DNA of 64,000 nt, taken from Pseudomonadota bacterium (GTDB taxonomy: Bacteria; Desulfobacterota; Desulfarculia; Desulfarculales; Desulfarculaceae). A model generated the notes under the pieces. The model was not told the DNA's origin and did no database searches. It worked only from the letters and a program-made list of their open reading frames with translations. Position numbers and translations under genes: made by a program. Every line of letters begins with the position of its first letter. The stretch's first letter is position 1. Location of the stretch: positions 62,001 through 126,000 of the forward strand of contig JAHIND010000026.1 in assembly GCA_018896025.1 (NCBI GenBank), read 5' to 3'. This document shows, in pieces, positions 45,837 through 53,373 of the stretch.

Positions 45837-46140
45837 GGATAAAATCCAACTTTATCTTGTATTGCTCCAAAAAGTTTACTGAAGTGGCGGCGAGGACAAA
45901 AGAGCCCTCGATACCCGCCATACCGCTTGCTTTGTCTGTTCTTAATTTATAGCTGCGGGTTCTAGGGCGGCCAAAAATCCTAGTTTTAAAAGTTTTTGGA
46001 ACTCAAATGTATTTTTTCGGTAGTCAAGATTGTCCTTAAACATGTAGTTGTATTGTATTATATTCTAGATGGTGTATTTTAGGTTGTCTAAGAGTTGCTA
46101 AATTACTTTGGTATCGAACTAAAGTAAAAGGAAGCAATTT
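45837..46140 (+). other. AT-rich intergenic region upstream of the AbiTii gene
   Basis: This 304-base gap is markedly AT-rich, shows TATATTCT and TTGTATT promoter-like words near 46040-46065, and contains no open frame worth calling. The composition change marks the left edge of the acquired AbiTii segment. Confidence 0.5.
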
Positions 46141-47049
46141 ATGTCTTTATTGGAAGATATTCATGAGGCGGCAGTCAACGGAGATAGCGACTTAAGTACA
46201 TTGCTCCGAAAATGTAAAGTGCTAGCCTCCCGGCTTGGCAGTAAGCCGCTAGAAGATTGGTTAATCTGGGAATCAAACGGCTATCCTAACCATGTAAATG
46301 TGCCAGAGTATAGGATGTGGCCGCTTGCAATTAAGGGGCATTTTTCGGGGCCACTTGGGTCAGGCTTGAGAAATGTTACTGTGCCAATGCGTTTTATACC
46401 TAAGGAGGTTCGTCCTAGTTATCAGAGCTATAAGTGCCGACAAAGTATTTCGCTCGTGGAGAAAGCTTTACAAAAAACAGACGATAAGAGCTTAAGAGTG
46501 CCAACTGGAGATTTAGTCGTTGCCCTCGGGACCAATGTATATAATGGGATGAATTGTTTGCAGGTATGGGCTGAATTTAGTCCGTCGCATTTTGTTGAAC
46601 TATTAAATTCTGTAAGGAATAGAATTTTAGATTTTGCGCTAGCTGTGTGGAAGGAGAACCCAAAGGCGGGAGATGTTGATGGAAAACCGACATCGATAAT
46701 CGAGTCGTCAAAAGTAACTCAAATATTTAATTTTACCATCCATGGGGGGAATACAAGTTTGGTTGGTTTGGCGGCTGATTCTCCAATTACTATCAATATT
46801 ATGGAGAGAAATTTCGATTATTTAAAACAGATTCTTCTAGAGAAAGGGGTCCGTGAAATTGATTTAGACGGACTTAAAAATGCTCTGGATCAAGAACCAA
46901 CAGTGGATTCACCTGAAGGGTTTGGCCCAAAAGTTTCTTCATGGATCGCGAATATGGTAGGCAAGGCAGCGATGGGAACTTGGGAAATCGGTGTCGGTGC
47001 GGCGGGAGCTCTGCTGGCTCAAGCCATCTCAAAATATTATGGTTTTTAA
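46141..47049 (+). CDS. AbiTii-domain abortive-infection-type protein
   Basis: A 302-residue protein with the AbiTii N-terminal domain: helical LLRKCKVLASRLGSKPLEDW followed by WESNGYP and VPEYR, then a beta-rich segment. The rest includes a middle domain of about 100 residues and a C-terminal helix rich in Gly and Ala (IGVGAAGALLAQAISKYYGF). AbiTii proteins are associated with phage defence, but the mechanism is not established. The gene is AT-rich, stands alone and has AAAGGAAG before its ATG. It lies between dsrAB and dsrN and is probably acquired. Confidence 0.82.
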   Translation: MSLLEDIHEAAVNGDSDLSTLLRKCKVLASRLGSKPLEDWLIWESNGYPNHVNVPEYRMWPLAIKGHFSGPLGSGLRNVTVPMRFIPKEVRPSYQSYKCRQSISLVEKALQKTDDKSLRVPTGDLVVALGTNVYNGMNCLQVWAEFSPSHFVELLNSVRNRILDFALAVWKENPKAGDVDGKPTSIIESSKVTQIFNFTIHGGNTSLVGLAADSPITINIMERNFDYLKQILLEKGVREIDLDGLKNALDQEPTVDSPEGFGPKVSSWIANMVGKAAMGTWEIGVGAAGALLAQAISKYYGF

Positions 47050-47095
47050 TAATTTTTTAAGACTTTATAAAATTCACAGGCCAACTTTTTTCTCT

Positions 47096-47200
47096 CTACT
47101 CTTTCTCCTGCCCCACCGTCTCCAGGCTCATCCCCTTGGTCTCGATGCCGAAACACCAGGTGACCGCCGCGCCGAGGACCCATCCCCCTATCCATGGTTG
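47096..47200 (-). pseudogene. Remnant of an MFS transporter C-terminus
   Basis: On the minus strand a short open stretch reads WIGGWVLGAAVTWCFGIETK and then GMSLETVGQEKE before a stop at 47096. This is typical of transmembrane helix 12 and the ETKG-SLE tail of major facilitator transporters. A stop codon lies about 38 codons upstream, so only the 3' end survives. The 240-base gap 47050-47289 holds nothing else. Confidence 0.5.
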
Positions 47201-47289
47201 TGCCTGAATGGTGATTCAGGTTACATTGTAGGCCATCCTGTAGCCCCAATTGGCCCGACGCCCGCACGGCGGCCACCAGGGGGTGTGCC

Positions 47290-47787
47290 ATGACCGCGCT
47301 GGAGCCTTCCCAGGTCAAGGAGCTTCTCAATAAAAACTGGATGACCCACGACGCCATGTGGTTCTTCCATTGCCAGCAGAAGTACGGCATGGAAGAGACC
47401 AACCGGCTTAACCAGGCGGCGGTGCGCTCCATGGCCCAGATTGAGGCCAAGCGCTTGGCCAAGGCCCTGGGCATCGCCTCCATCGGCTCGCTGGAGGATC
47501 TCAAGCGCTTCGTGGAGGGGGTCTTCGCGGTGGTCAAGGCCGACTTCATGGACTTCACCTACGAGTTTTTGCAGGACGGCTCATTGCGCATGAACATGGG
47601 CCAGTGCTTCGCCCACCAGGGCATGCAGCGTCTGGGGGTGTTGGAGCAGTACCGCTGCGGCATCTACCTGAGGGTGGACACCTGGCTCAAGACCCTGGGG
47701 GTGGCCTATGAGGCGGAGCCTGTCTTCGAGGGCTGCCTCAAGCATCAACAGGGCTCCTGCTATCGTCTCTACCGCTTCACCTGGTAA
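47290..47787 (+). CDS. DUF6125-like cytoplasmic protein
   Basis: A 165-residue protein with the N-terminal NWMTHDAMWFFHCQQKYGME and NRLNQAAVRSMAQIEAKRLA segments seen in DUF6125-type proteins of Desulfobacterota, a central acidic beta-region, and CRLYR-like CYRLYRFTW at the end. Cysteines at FFHCQ, GQCFAH, YRCGIY, EGCLKH and GSCYRL are spread out and could bind metal or a cofactor. The function is not known. It lies upstream of dsrN on the same strand after the AbiTii gene. Confidence 0.7.
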   Translation: MTALEPSQVKELLNKNWMTHDAMWFFHCQQKYGMEETNRLNQAAVRSMAQIEAKRLAKALGIASIGSLEDLKRFVEGVFAVVKADFMDFTYEFLQDGSLRMNMGQCFAHQGMQRLGVLEQYRCGIYLRVDTWLKTLGVAYEAEPVFEGCLKHQQGSCYRLYRFTW

Positions 47788-47888
47788 AGGACCCCGCAAA
47801 ACTTGGTCGCGCCGCTTGCCTACGGCGCGCTTAAGGGTTATGTATGCATAGCTAAGTTTTGTACAAAACCAGATTTGGATTACCCCAG

Positions 47889-49268
47889 ATGCCCCCGGTA
47901 CCCCCCCGCATGGTGGTGGCCGCCCTCAGGGGCGGCAGCGGCAAAACCACCCTCACCCTTGGCCTGATTCAGGCCTTGGCCGACTTGGGCCTGGCCGTGG
48001 CTCCCTTCAAGAAGGGTCCTGACTACATCGACCCCTTTTGGCTCTCCGAGGCCGCCGGGGCGCCCTGCCGCAACCTGGACCCCTTCCTCATGGGCCCGGA
48101 GCAGGTGCGCCGCTCCTTCGCCTATTTTTCCAAGGACTTCCAGGCGGCGGTGATCGAGGGCAACCGGGGCCTGTTCGACGGCATGGACGCGGTGGGTTCC
48201 TACTCCACGGCCGAGCTGGCCAAGACCCTGGAAGCGCCGGTGATCCTGGCCCTGGACTGCACCATGGCCAGCCGCAGCGTGGCCGCCGTGGCCCTGGGCT
48301 GCCAAAAGTACGACCCCCAGCTGAACCTGGCCGGTTTCATCCTCAATCCGGTGGGCACCGCCCGCCAGGAGGGGGTGGTGCGCCGGGCGGTGGAGGACGC
48401 CACCGGCCTGCCGGTCCTGGGCGCGGTGCCCCGCCTGAAGCTGGACATGCCCCAACGGCACATGGGCCTGGTGCCCCCCCAGGAGCACGAGCGGGTGGCC
48501 GAGGCCCTGCACAACGCGGCCCGCAGCGTGGCCGCCCATGTGGACCTGGAGCGGGTGCGGGCCATCATGTCCCTGGCCCCGGCCTGGAACGAGAACCAGG
48601 CGCCCCAGGGACTCATGCCCCCCAGCCCGCCCACGGGCCCCCGCCCCCGCATCGGAGTGGTGCGCGACGCGGCCTTCGGATTCTACTATCCCGAAAACCT
48701 GGAGGCCCTGACCAACTTCGGGGCGGACCTGGTGTTTTGCTCGGCCCTGGCCGACCCGGAGCTGCCCCCGGTGGACGCCCTGTACCTGGGCGGGGGCTTT
48801 CCCGAGACCCACGCCCCGGCCCTGGCGGCCAACGCCTCCTTCCGGGCCTCGGTGGCCGCCGCCGCCGAGGGCGGCCTGCCCATCTACGCCGAGTGCGGGG
48901 GGCTCATGTACCTGGGCCGCCGCCTCATCGTGGAGGGCCGGGCCTGGGACATGGCCGGGGTGCTGCCGGTGGATTTCGCCATGAAGCGCCGCCCCCAGGG
49001 CCACGGCTACACCCAGTGCCGGGTGGAAAAGGCTAACCCTTTCTGGCCGGTGGGTTATGAGTTCAAGGCCCACGAGTTCCACTACTCCGAGCCCCACCCC
49101 CTGCCCGGGGCCGAGCTGGAGCTGGTCTACCGGGTGATCCGGGGCAAGGGGCTCATCGGCGACATGGGCGGGTTGGTGCGGAAAAAAGTGTTGGGAACCT
49201 ACCACCACGTGCATGTTTTGGGCTCACCGGGGTGGGCTCCGGGCCTGGTGGAGGCGGCCAAAGTCTAG
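47889..49268 (+). CDS. dsrN: Cobyrinate a,c-diamide synthase family; probable siroheme amidase DsrN
   Basis: A 459-residue glutamine-dependent amidotransferase of the CbiA/CobB family. The P-loop is ALRGGSGKTTL, the switch region FKKGPDYIDPFW, and the C-terminal class I glutaminase domain has YAECGGLMYLG with the nucleophilic Cys and a late His in EFHYSE. Beside dsrD and near dsrAB, it is most likely DsrN, which is proposed to amidate siroheme to the siroamide found in DsrAB. A cobalamin role cannot be excluded. ATG 47889 is preferred; TTG 47859 is open upstream. dsrD follows 80 bases later. Confidence 0.88.
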   Translation: MPPVPPRMVVAALRGGSGKTTLTLGLIQALADLGLAVAPFKKGPDYIDPFWLSEAAGAPCRNLDPFLMGPEQVRRSFAYFSKDFQAAVIEGNRGLFDGMDAVGSYSTAELAKTLEAPVILALDCTMASRSVAAVALGCQKYDPQLNLAGFILNPVGTARQEGVVRRAVEDATGLPVLGAVPRLKLDMPQRHMGLVPPQEHERVAEALHNAARSVAAHVDLERVRAIMSLAPAWNENQAPQGLMPPSPPTGPRPRIGVVRDAAFGFYYPENLEALTNFGADLVFCSALADPELPPVDALYLGGGFPETHAPALAANASFRASVAAAAEGGLPIYAECGGLMYLGRRLIVEGRAWDMAGVLPVDFAMKRRPQGHGYTQCRVEKANPFWPVGYEFKAHEFHYSEPHPLPGAELELVYRVIRGKGLIGDMGGLVRKKVLGTYHHVHVLGSPGWAPGLVEAAKV

Positions 49269-49276
49269 GAAAAACT

Positions 49277-49305
49277 TGACACCACGGCCAGTGCTGGCTA
49301 TGGTG
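49277..49305 (+). promoter_or_regulatory. Sigma70 promoter for dsrD
   Basis: TTGACA (49277-49282) and TATGGT (49300-49305) are spaced by 17 bases. The promoter lies between the dsrN stop and dsrD, so dsrD can be expressed independently of dsrN. Confidence 0.65.
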
Positions 49306-49348
49306 TCCTGTGTTGTGAAAAAAGCTCCAATCCTGGGAGGAATACCTG

Positions 49349-49588
49349 ATGGCTACCGAGCAAGAAATCCGCGACCTCGTCATCCAGGTCATGGAAAAGA
49401 AACAAAAACGCATGATGATGAAGGACCTGCTCAAAGAGGTCCAGAAGCTGGACGAAAGCGTGGAAAAGCGCTCCCTGAAGAAGGCGACCACCACCATGAT
49501 TCAGGACCAGAGCCTCCAGTACTGGTCCAGCGGCTCCACCACCTACTTCGCCCTGCCCGGCGGCAAGCACGCCGAGGGCGAGGACTAA
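49349..49588 (+). CDS. dsrD: Dissimilatory sulfite reductase accessory protein DsrD
   Basis: A 79-residue winged-helix protein. The diagnostic segment LQYWSSGSTTYFALPGG corresponds to the LEYWSSGSTT core of Desulfovibrio DsrD, and the length is typical. DsrD is present almost only in organisms that run DsrAB in the reductive direction and is reported to stimulate the enzyme. GGGAGG precedes ATG 49349. It usually follows dsrB, but here it lies about 5.2 kb away, after dsrN, with its own promoter and terminator. Confidence 0.93.
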   Translation: MATEQEIRDLVIQVMEKKQKRMMMKDLLKEVQKLDESVEKRSLKKATTTMIQDQSLQYWSSGSTTYFALPGGKHAEGED

Positions 49589-49603
49589 AACTGCGCCAGC
49601 GCC

Positions 49604-49626
49604 GGCCCCTTAGCGGGGCCTTTTTT
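49604..49626 (+). terminator. Intrinsic terminator after dsrD
   Basis: GGCCCC-TTAGC-GGGGCC followed by six T residues, 15 bases after the stop. Confidence 0.85.
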
Positions 49627-49710
49627 CCTCCGCCATAGACCGGGCCGGCAGGTTCGTTCCCTGGCGGAGGGTTGTTTTTTAGGGGTGTGTCCCCTGAAGG
49701 CTAAAGACCC

Positions 49711-50355
49711 ATGAGCAAGATTGAAGACCCCAGCGGCATCCCGGAAGACGACTTTTTGCGGGAAGGCCTGGTGGACCGGCTGACCCAGTACCTGGAAGCC
49801 GAGCCCAAGGCCTGGCACGTGCGTTACAACCTGGGGGTGGCCCTGATGCAGCAGGGCGATGTGGACGAGGCCCTCATGCAGTTCCGCCAGGTCATGGCCG
49901 AGTCTCCCAAGCATCTGGAGAGCATGGTCAACGTGGCGGCCATCCACCTGGGCAAGGGCCAGCCGGAAGAGGCGCTTCGGGTGCTGAGCGCTGCCCTGAA
50001 GGTCTGGGACATCCCCATGGTGCGGGCCAATCTGGGTGTGGCCTATTTGCAGATGGACCGTCTGGAAGAGGCGGCCTATCACCTCAAGGAGGCCCTGAAC
50101 GGCGCGCCCAACATGCCCGACGCCCTGACCAACCTGAGCACCATTTTCCTGCGCACCGGAGAGACTGAGAAGGCCGAGAAGGCCGCCCGCCAGGCCCTGG
50201 AGCTCAACGGCAACTTTGCCATGGCGCACAACAACCTGGCGGTGATCCTCAGCGAAAAGGGCGACAACGAGCAGGCGCGCTTCCACGCGGTGCGGGCCCG
50301 GGAGCTGGGTTATGAGGTGCATCCCCAGCTTGCCGAGCAGCTGGGTTTGTCCTAG
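49711..50355 (+). CDS. TPR-repeat protein
   Basis: A 214-residue cytoplasmic protein with five tetratricopeptide repeats (VRYNLGVALMQQGDVDEALM, HLESMVNVAAIHLGKGQPEE, VRANLGVAYLQMDRLEEAAY, PDALTNLSTIFLRTGETEKA, AMAHNNLAVILSEKGDNEQA). It has no signal peptide. TPR proteins of this kind are often conserved near dsr and redox genes in sulfate reducers, but no direct role can be shown. It lies between dsrD and the ferredoxin gene. Confidence 0.85.
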   Translation: MSKIEDPSGIPEDDFLREGLVDRLTQYLEAEPKAWHVRYNLGVALMQQGDVDEALMQFRQVMAESPKHLESMVNVAAIHLGKGQPEEALRVLSAALKVWDIPMVRANLGVAYLQMDRLEEAAYHLKEALNGAPNMPDALTNLSTIFLRTGETEKAEKAARQALELNGNFAMAHNNLAVILSEKGDNEQARFHAVRARELGYEVHPQLAEQLGLS

Positions 50356-50597
50356 GCAAGACGCCGGGGAAAAAGAGAAGAAATTATTCACTTGACCAAA
50401 CGGCTTCCGACCGTTATTGACAAGAAGTGATTTTCACCCCCGGCGGCCTACGGGCGGCGGATCAGCCCCGCGCTAAGCGGACCACGGGCGGTTGGGTAAA
50501 GGCTAGGATACCGTTCCCCATGGGGGGCGGCAGCATCATAGTTTTTTGAGAGATTTCGGGGGCTCCCCGAACAACTTTGCCAATCAAGGAGGACATT

Positions 50598-50783
50598 ATG
50601 TTCGAGGTGGTGGTTGACGCTGACAAGTGCATCGGCGACGAGGAATGCGTTGAGGTCTGCCCGGTAGACGTGTACGAGATGCAGGACGGCAAGGCCGTTC
50701 CGGTTAACGCCGAAGAGTGCCTGGGCTGCGAAAGCTGTATCGAGGTGTGCGAGCAGGACGCCATTACCGTGACCGAGGTCTAA
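50598..50783 (+). CDS. FdIII-like 7Fe ferredoxin
   Basis: A 61-residue ferredoxin with the first motif CIGDEECVEVCP, in which Asp replaces the second Cys, and a full second motif CLGCESCIEVCEQD. This matches Desulfovibrio africanus ferredoxin III, which carries a [4Fe-4S] cluster plus a [3Fe-4S] cluster that takes up a metal through the Asp. It should be a cytoplasmic low-potential electron carrier. AAGGAGG at about six bases fixes ATG 50598. A strong terminator follows. Confidence 0.95.
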   Translation: MFEVVVDADKCIGDEECVEVCPVDVYEMQDGKAVPVNAEECLGCESCIEVCEQDAITVTEV

Positions 50784-50808
50784 GCGCCCTACGCTAGCTG
50801 AATGTTTC

Positions 50809-50847
50809 AACCGGGTCCCGGCCAGTAGGTCGGGACCCGGTTTTTTT
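50809..50847 (+). terminator. Intrinsic terminator after the ferredoxin gene
   Basis: AACCGGGTCCCG and CGGGACCCGGTT pair perfectly around a ten-base loop and are followed by a T-run. Confidence 0.92.
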
Positions 50848-50853
50848 ATGCCC

Positions 50854-50972
50854 TGGCGTTCTCAGGCGACGGCATACTGCGTTGCCGGCTGCGCCCGGTC
50901 CTCGACGTAGGTATGCCTACGCCTGCGGCCGGTGCTCGCCGGGCGCCTTGTCTGCCGTCGCCTGAGAACGCC
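50854..50972 (+). repeat. Structured intergenic repeat, copy H3 (first of a tandem triplet)
   Basis: Outer arms at 50854-50873 and 50953-50972 are a perfect 20-bp inverted repeat. The conserved CTGCGTTGC lies at 50877, the inner hairpin CGTAGG-TATG-CCTACG at 50896-50911, then GCTCGCCGGGCGCCTTGTCT. This is the best-preserved copy. With H4 and H5 it fills the 50784-51287 gap between convergent genes. Confidence 0.88.
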
Positions 50973-50981
50973 ATACTTAAT

Positions 50982-51093
50982 CCGGCCACTGGCATACTGC
51001 GTTGCTGTCTTCGCTCGGGCCTCGGCGTAGGTCTCCCTACGCCTGCGGCCTTCTCTTGCCAGACGCCTTGTCTGCCGGAGCCTGACTGTGCCG
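50982..51093 (+). repeat. Structured intergenic repeat, copy H4
   Basis: The conserved CTGCGTTGC begins at 50997, exactly 120 bases after that of H3. The inner hairpin is CGTAGG-TCTC-CCTACG, and GACGCCTTGTCTGCC is kept. The outer arms are shorter than in H3. Confidence 0.82.
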
Positions 51094-51101
51094 AGTTTCG
51101 A

Positions 51102-51213
51102 CCGGCCACCGACGTAATGCGTTGCTGTCTTCGCCCGGTCCTCGACGTAGCTGAACTAAGCCTGTGGCCGGTGCTCGCCGGCCGCCTTGTATGCCGGCGG
51201 CTGACTGTGCCGA
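51102..51213 (+). repeat. Structured intergenic repeat, copy H5
   Basis: The conserved ATGCGTTGCT begins at 51117, again exactly 120 bases downstream. The inner hairpin is damaged here (CGTAGCTGAACTAAG), so this copy is probably decaying. Confidence 0.78.
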
Positions 51214-51220
51214 AACAATA

Positions 51221-51253
51221 AAAGAGGGCCGGTCCATGGGACCGGCCCTCTTT
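51221..51253 (-). terminator. Terminator of the cytochrome c3 gene
   Basis: A perfect 15-base stem AAAGAGGGCCGGTCC / GGACCGGCCCTCTTT with a three-base loop. It is symmetric, and the T-run on the minus strand suits the leftward cytochrome gene. Confidence 0.85.
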
Positions 51254-51287
51254 ACCCTCTCTCTAAATCGCGGCTAGCGCACGGCGC

Positions 51288-51701
51288 CTATCCCTTGGGG
51301 TGGCACTCGGTACACTTGCGGGGGCCCTTCTTGGCCGCCTTGTGGCAGGGCTGGCAATTCTTGTGGAAGGCGTTTTTGGTGCTCAACAGCTTGCCATGAT
51401 CCTTCTTGGGGTCGGTGTGGCAGGCCGAGCACTTCTGCACCTTGTCGCCATCCTTAAAGACGTTCTTGCCGTCTTTGTAGACATGGTGACACTCGGTGCA
51501 GGCCACCTTGTGGTCCACGGAGTGCTTCTTGTGGGTGAATTCCACCGGGCTCTTGGTGAACTTCTTGAAAGCGGCTTCCTTGATCTTGAAGGTGTCCTCC
51601 ACCTTGCCGGACTTGGTGTCCTGGGCAATGGCCGCTGTGCCCACGAGCGCCGCCACGGCAAAGGCCAACGCCATCAATACGGCGATGCTGCACTTCTTCA
51701 T
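51288..51701 (-). CDS. Tetraheme cytochrome c3
   Basis: A 137-residue periplasmic cytochrome. The signal peptide (KKCSIAVLMALAFAVAALVG) is followed by a mature part with four CxxCH heme motifs: CTECHH, CSACH, CQPCH and the terminal CTECHPKG. The conserved FTHKKHSVDHKVAC and extra histidines supply axial ligands. Cytochrome c3 is the main periplasmic carrier from hydrogenases and formate dehydrogenases to membrane complexes in sulfate reducers. ATG 51701 is chosen because the signal peptide begins there and GGGAGG lies upstream. Confidence 0.93.
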   Translation of the reverse strand: MKKCSIAVLMALAFAVAALVGTAAIAQDTKSGKVEDTFKIKEAAFKKFTKSPVEFTHKKHSVDHKVACTECHHVYKDGKNVFKDGDKVQKCSACHTDPKKDHGKLLSTKNAFHKNCQPCHKAAKKGPRKCTECHPKG

Positions 51702-51857
51702 GTCCCTGTATCCTCCCCGATTGCTACGAGCTTTGTAAAAAGCGAAAACCTTCACTAGTTGGGCATTATATAGGACAAGGAGCGGGGGGTTGTCAAGGGT
51801 TTTCCCCAGAAACCCGCACACCTAAGCCCTTGAAAAACCATACTGCCTCTACTCTGT

Positions 51858-52652
51858 TTAATCAAGGCGGGGCTCCTGGGCCTTGGCCGCGGCCCACAGA
51901 TCCTCCCGCTTTTCGGGGCTCATATCCTCCAGGGCCACCCCCAGGCGGGCGGCCAAGGCCTCCATGGCCTGGAAACGCCGGGTGAAGCGCCGGTTGGCCT
52001 CCCGGAGGGCGGCCTCGGCCCCCAATCCCCGGTGGCGGGCCCACTGGGCCCAGGAGAAAAGCACGTCCCCCAGCTCGGCCTGCTCGGTCCCCGGCCCGGC
52101 GGCGGCCAACTCTGCGGTCTCCTCGCCGATTTTGGCCCAAACCCCGGCCGCGTCGTCCCAGTCGAAGCCCACCTTGGCCGCCCGGGAGCCCAGGCGCTGG
52201 GCCCGCAGAAGGGCGGGCGCGCTCTGGGGCACGCTGTCCAAAAGGCCCTGGGGGCTGTCCTCACGTTCCTGGCGCTTTATCCGGCTCCAGCGCTCTTTCA
52301 CCTCGGCGGCGTCCTGGGCCTTTTGCTCGCCGAACACGTGGGGGTGGCGGCGCACCATCTTGGCCCGCACCTCCTCTATGACTTCGGTGAGGTCGAACCC
52401 CCCGGCCTCGGCGAAAAGCTGGGCCTGGAACACCACTTGGAAAAGCAGATCGCCCAACTCGCCGCGCACCTCTTCGAGGGTGCCGGATTCGATGGCCTCG
52501 GTGGCCTCGTAGGCCTCTTCCAATAGATAGGCCGCCGCGCTGACCGGGGTCTGCTCCCGGTCCCAGGGGCAGCCGTCCGGGGCGCGCAAACGCGCCGCCA
52601 GCTCGGCCAGGGCTTCCAGGGCTAACCCCGCTCCGCCAGGTCGTTGACTCAT
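51858..52652 (-). CDS. mazG: Nucleoside triphosphate pyrophosphohydrolase MazG
   Basis: A 264-residue all-helical NTP pyrophosphatase that clears aberrant nucleotides. Two MazG repeats are visible: CPWDREQT with EEAYEATEAIE and GELGDLLFQVVF in the first, and GFDWDDAAGVWAKIGEETAEL and AELGDVLFSWAQW in the second, each with the metal-binding E-x2-E and E-x2-D pattern. Its ATG overlaps the CvpA-type gene's TGA by four bases. It is unrelated to mazEF despite the name. Confidence 0.95.
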   Translation of the reverse strand: MSQRPGGAGLALEALAELAARLRAPDGCPWDREQTPVSAAAYLLEEAYEATEAIESGTLEEVRGELGDLLFQVVFQAQLFAEAGGFDLTEVIEEVRAKMVRRHPHVFGEQKAQDAAEVKERWSRIKRQEREDSPQGLLDSVPQSAPALLRAQRLGSRAAKVGFDWDDAAGVWAKIGEETAELAAAGPGTEQAELGDVLFSWAQWARHRGLGAEAALREANRRFTRRFQAMEALAARLGVALEDMSPEKREDLWAAAKAQEPRLD

Positions 52653-53200
52653 TGTGATTTTTTCTGCTTGGGGTCCGGCTTGACCAGCCCGGCCTTTTCC
52701 TGGAGGTTGCCCAGGAAATTGTCGGGGATCATGTCCTTGATGAAGTTGCCCGCGCGCACCACGTAGGGGGCCACCATGGATTGGCGCAGGGGGTCCATGG
52801 TGTTGAAGGGATTGACCAAGAGCAGCAGGTTGATGAGCAGGTAGCAGATCAGCAGGCCCTTGACCAGGCCCACCCCCGCGCCCAAAAGGCGGTCCAGGCC
52901 CGAGAGGGGGCCCGCCAGGATAAGCCGCTGCAACATGCCGCCTATATAAAGGAAAATGGCGAAGACCACCAGCAGGATGACCGCGAAGGCCACCGCGGGC
53001 CACCAAGCGGCCGGCACCCCGCTGAGGCGCTCCAGCATGCCCCCCAACTCTTGGTAGAACATCACGCTGGCCACTATGGCGGCCACCGCCCCCACCAGGC
53101 CGATGACCTCGCGCACGAAACCGCGCATCAGGGCCTTCACCAAAAAGAAGACCATGATGATCAAAAGCCCCAGGTCCAATAAGTTAGGCATCTGTTGCAT
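52649..53200 (-). CDS. cvpA: CvpA-family membrane protein
   Basis: A 183-residue protein with four hydrophobic segments (LLIIMVFFLVKALMRG, VIGLVGAVAAIVASVMFY, WWPAVAFAVILLVVFAIFLY, GLVKGLLICYLLINLLLLV) and the family RGFVREVIGLVG motif. CvpA proteins affect colicin V production, biofilm and bile resistance, with no defined biochemical activity. It is the first gene of a two-gene operon with mazG. ATG 53191 is an alternative start. Confidence 0.9.
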   Translation of the reverse strand: MQQMPNLLDLGLLIIMVFFLVKALMRGFVREVIGLVGAVAAIVASVMFYQELGGMLERLSGVPAAWWPAVAFAVILLVVFAIFLYIGGMLQRLILAGPLSGLDRLLGAGVGLVKGLLICYLLINLLLLVNPFNTMDPLRQSMVAPYVVRAGNFIKDMIPDNFLGNLQEKAGLVKPDPKQKKSQ

Positions 53201-53373
53201 AGTGCCATCACCTGTAGCACGGCGGCTGCTAAAAAGTCAAGAAGTTAGCTGTGGCTTGTAATTTGATAGGTTAGTGATAACAATAAGTTGTGCTGGTAGT
53301 TCTTTTGCGGGCCCCGCCGGGGGCTTGTTGCTAGGGCGGGTGGGGGCGTGGTAAAGATTGGTCAGGAGAAACC

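Noticed and set aside
50854..51213. CRISPR-like array
   Set aside because: The repeats are about 120 bp with only three units and no unique spacers, and single copies occur elsewhere. This is a tandem intergenic repeat.
51858..52652. mazG as part of the mazEF system
   Set aside because: mazEF is 50 kb away, and this gene is coupled to cvpA, so it is the housekeeping NTP pyrophosphohydrolase.
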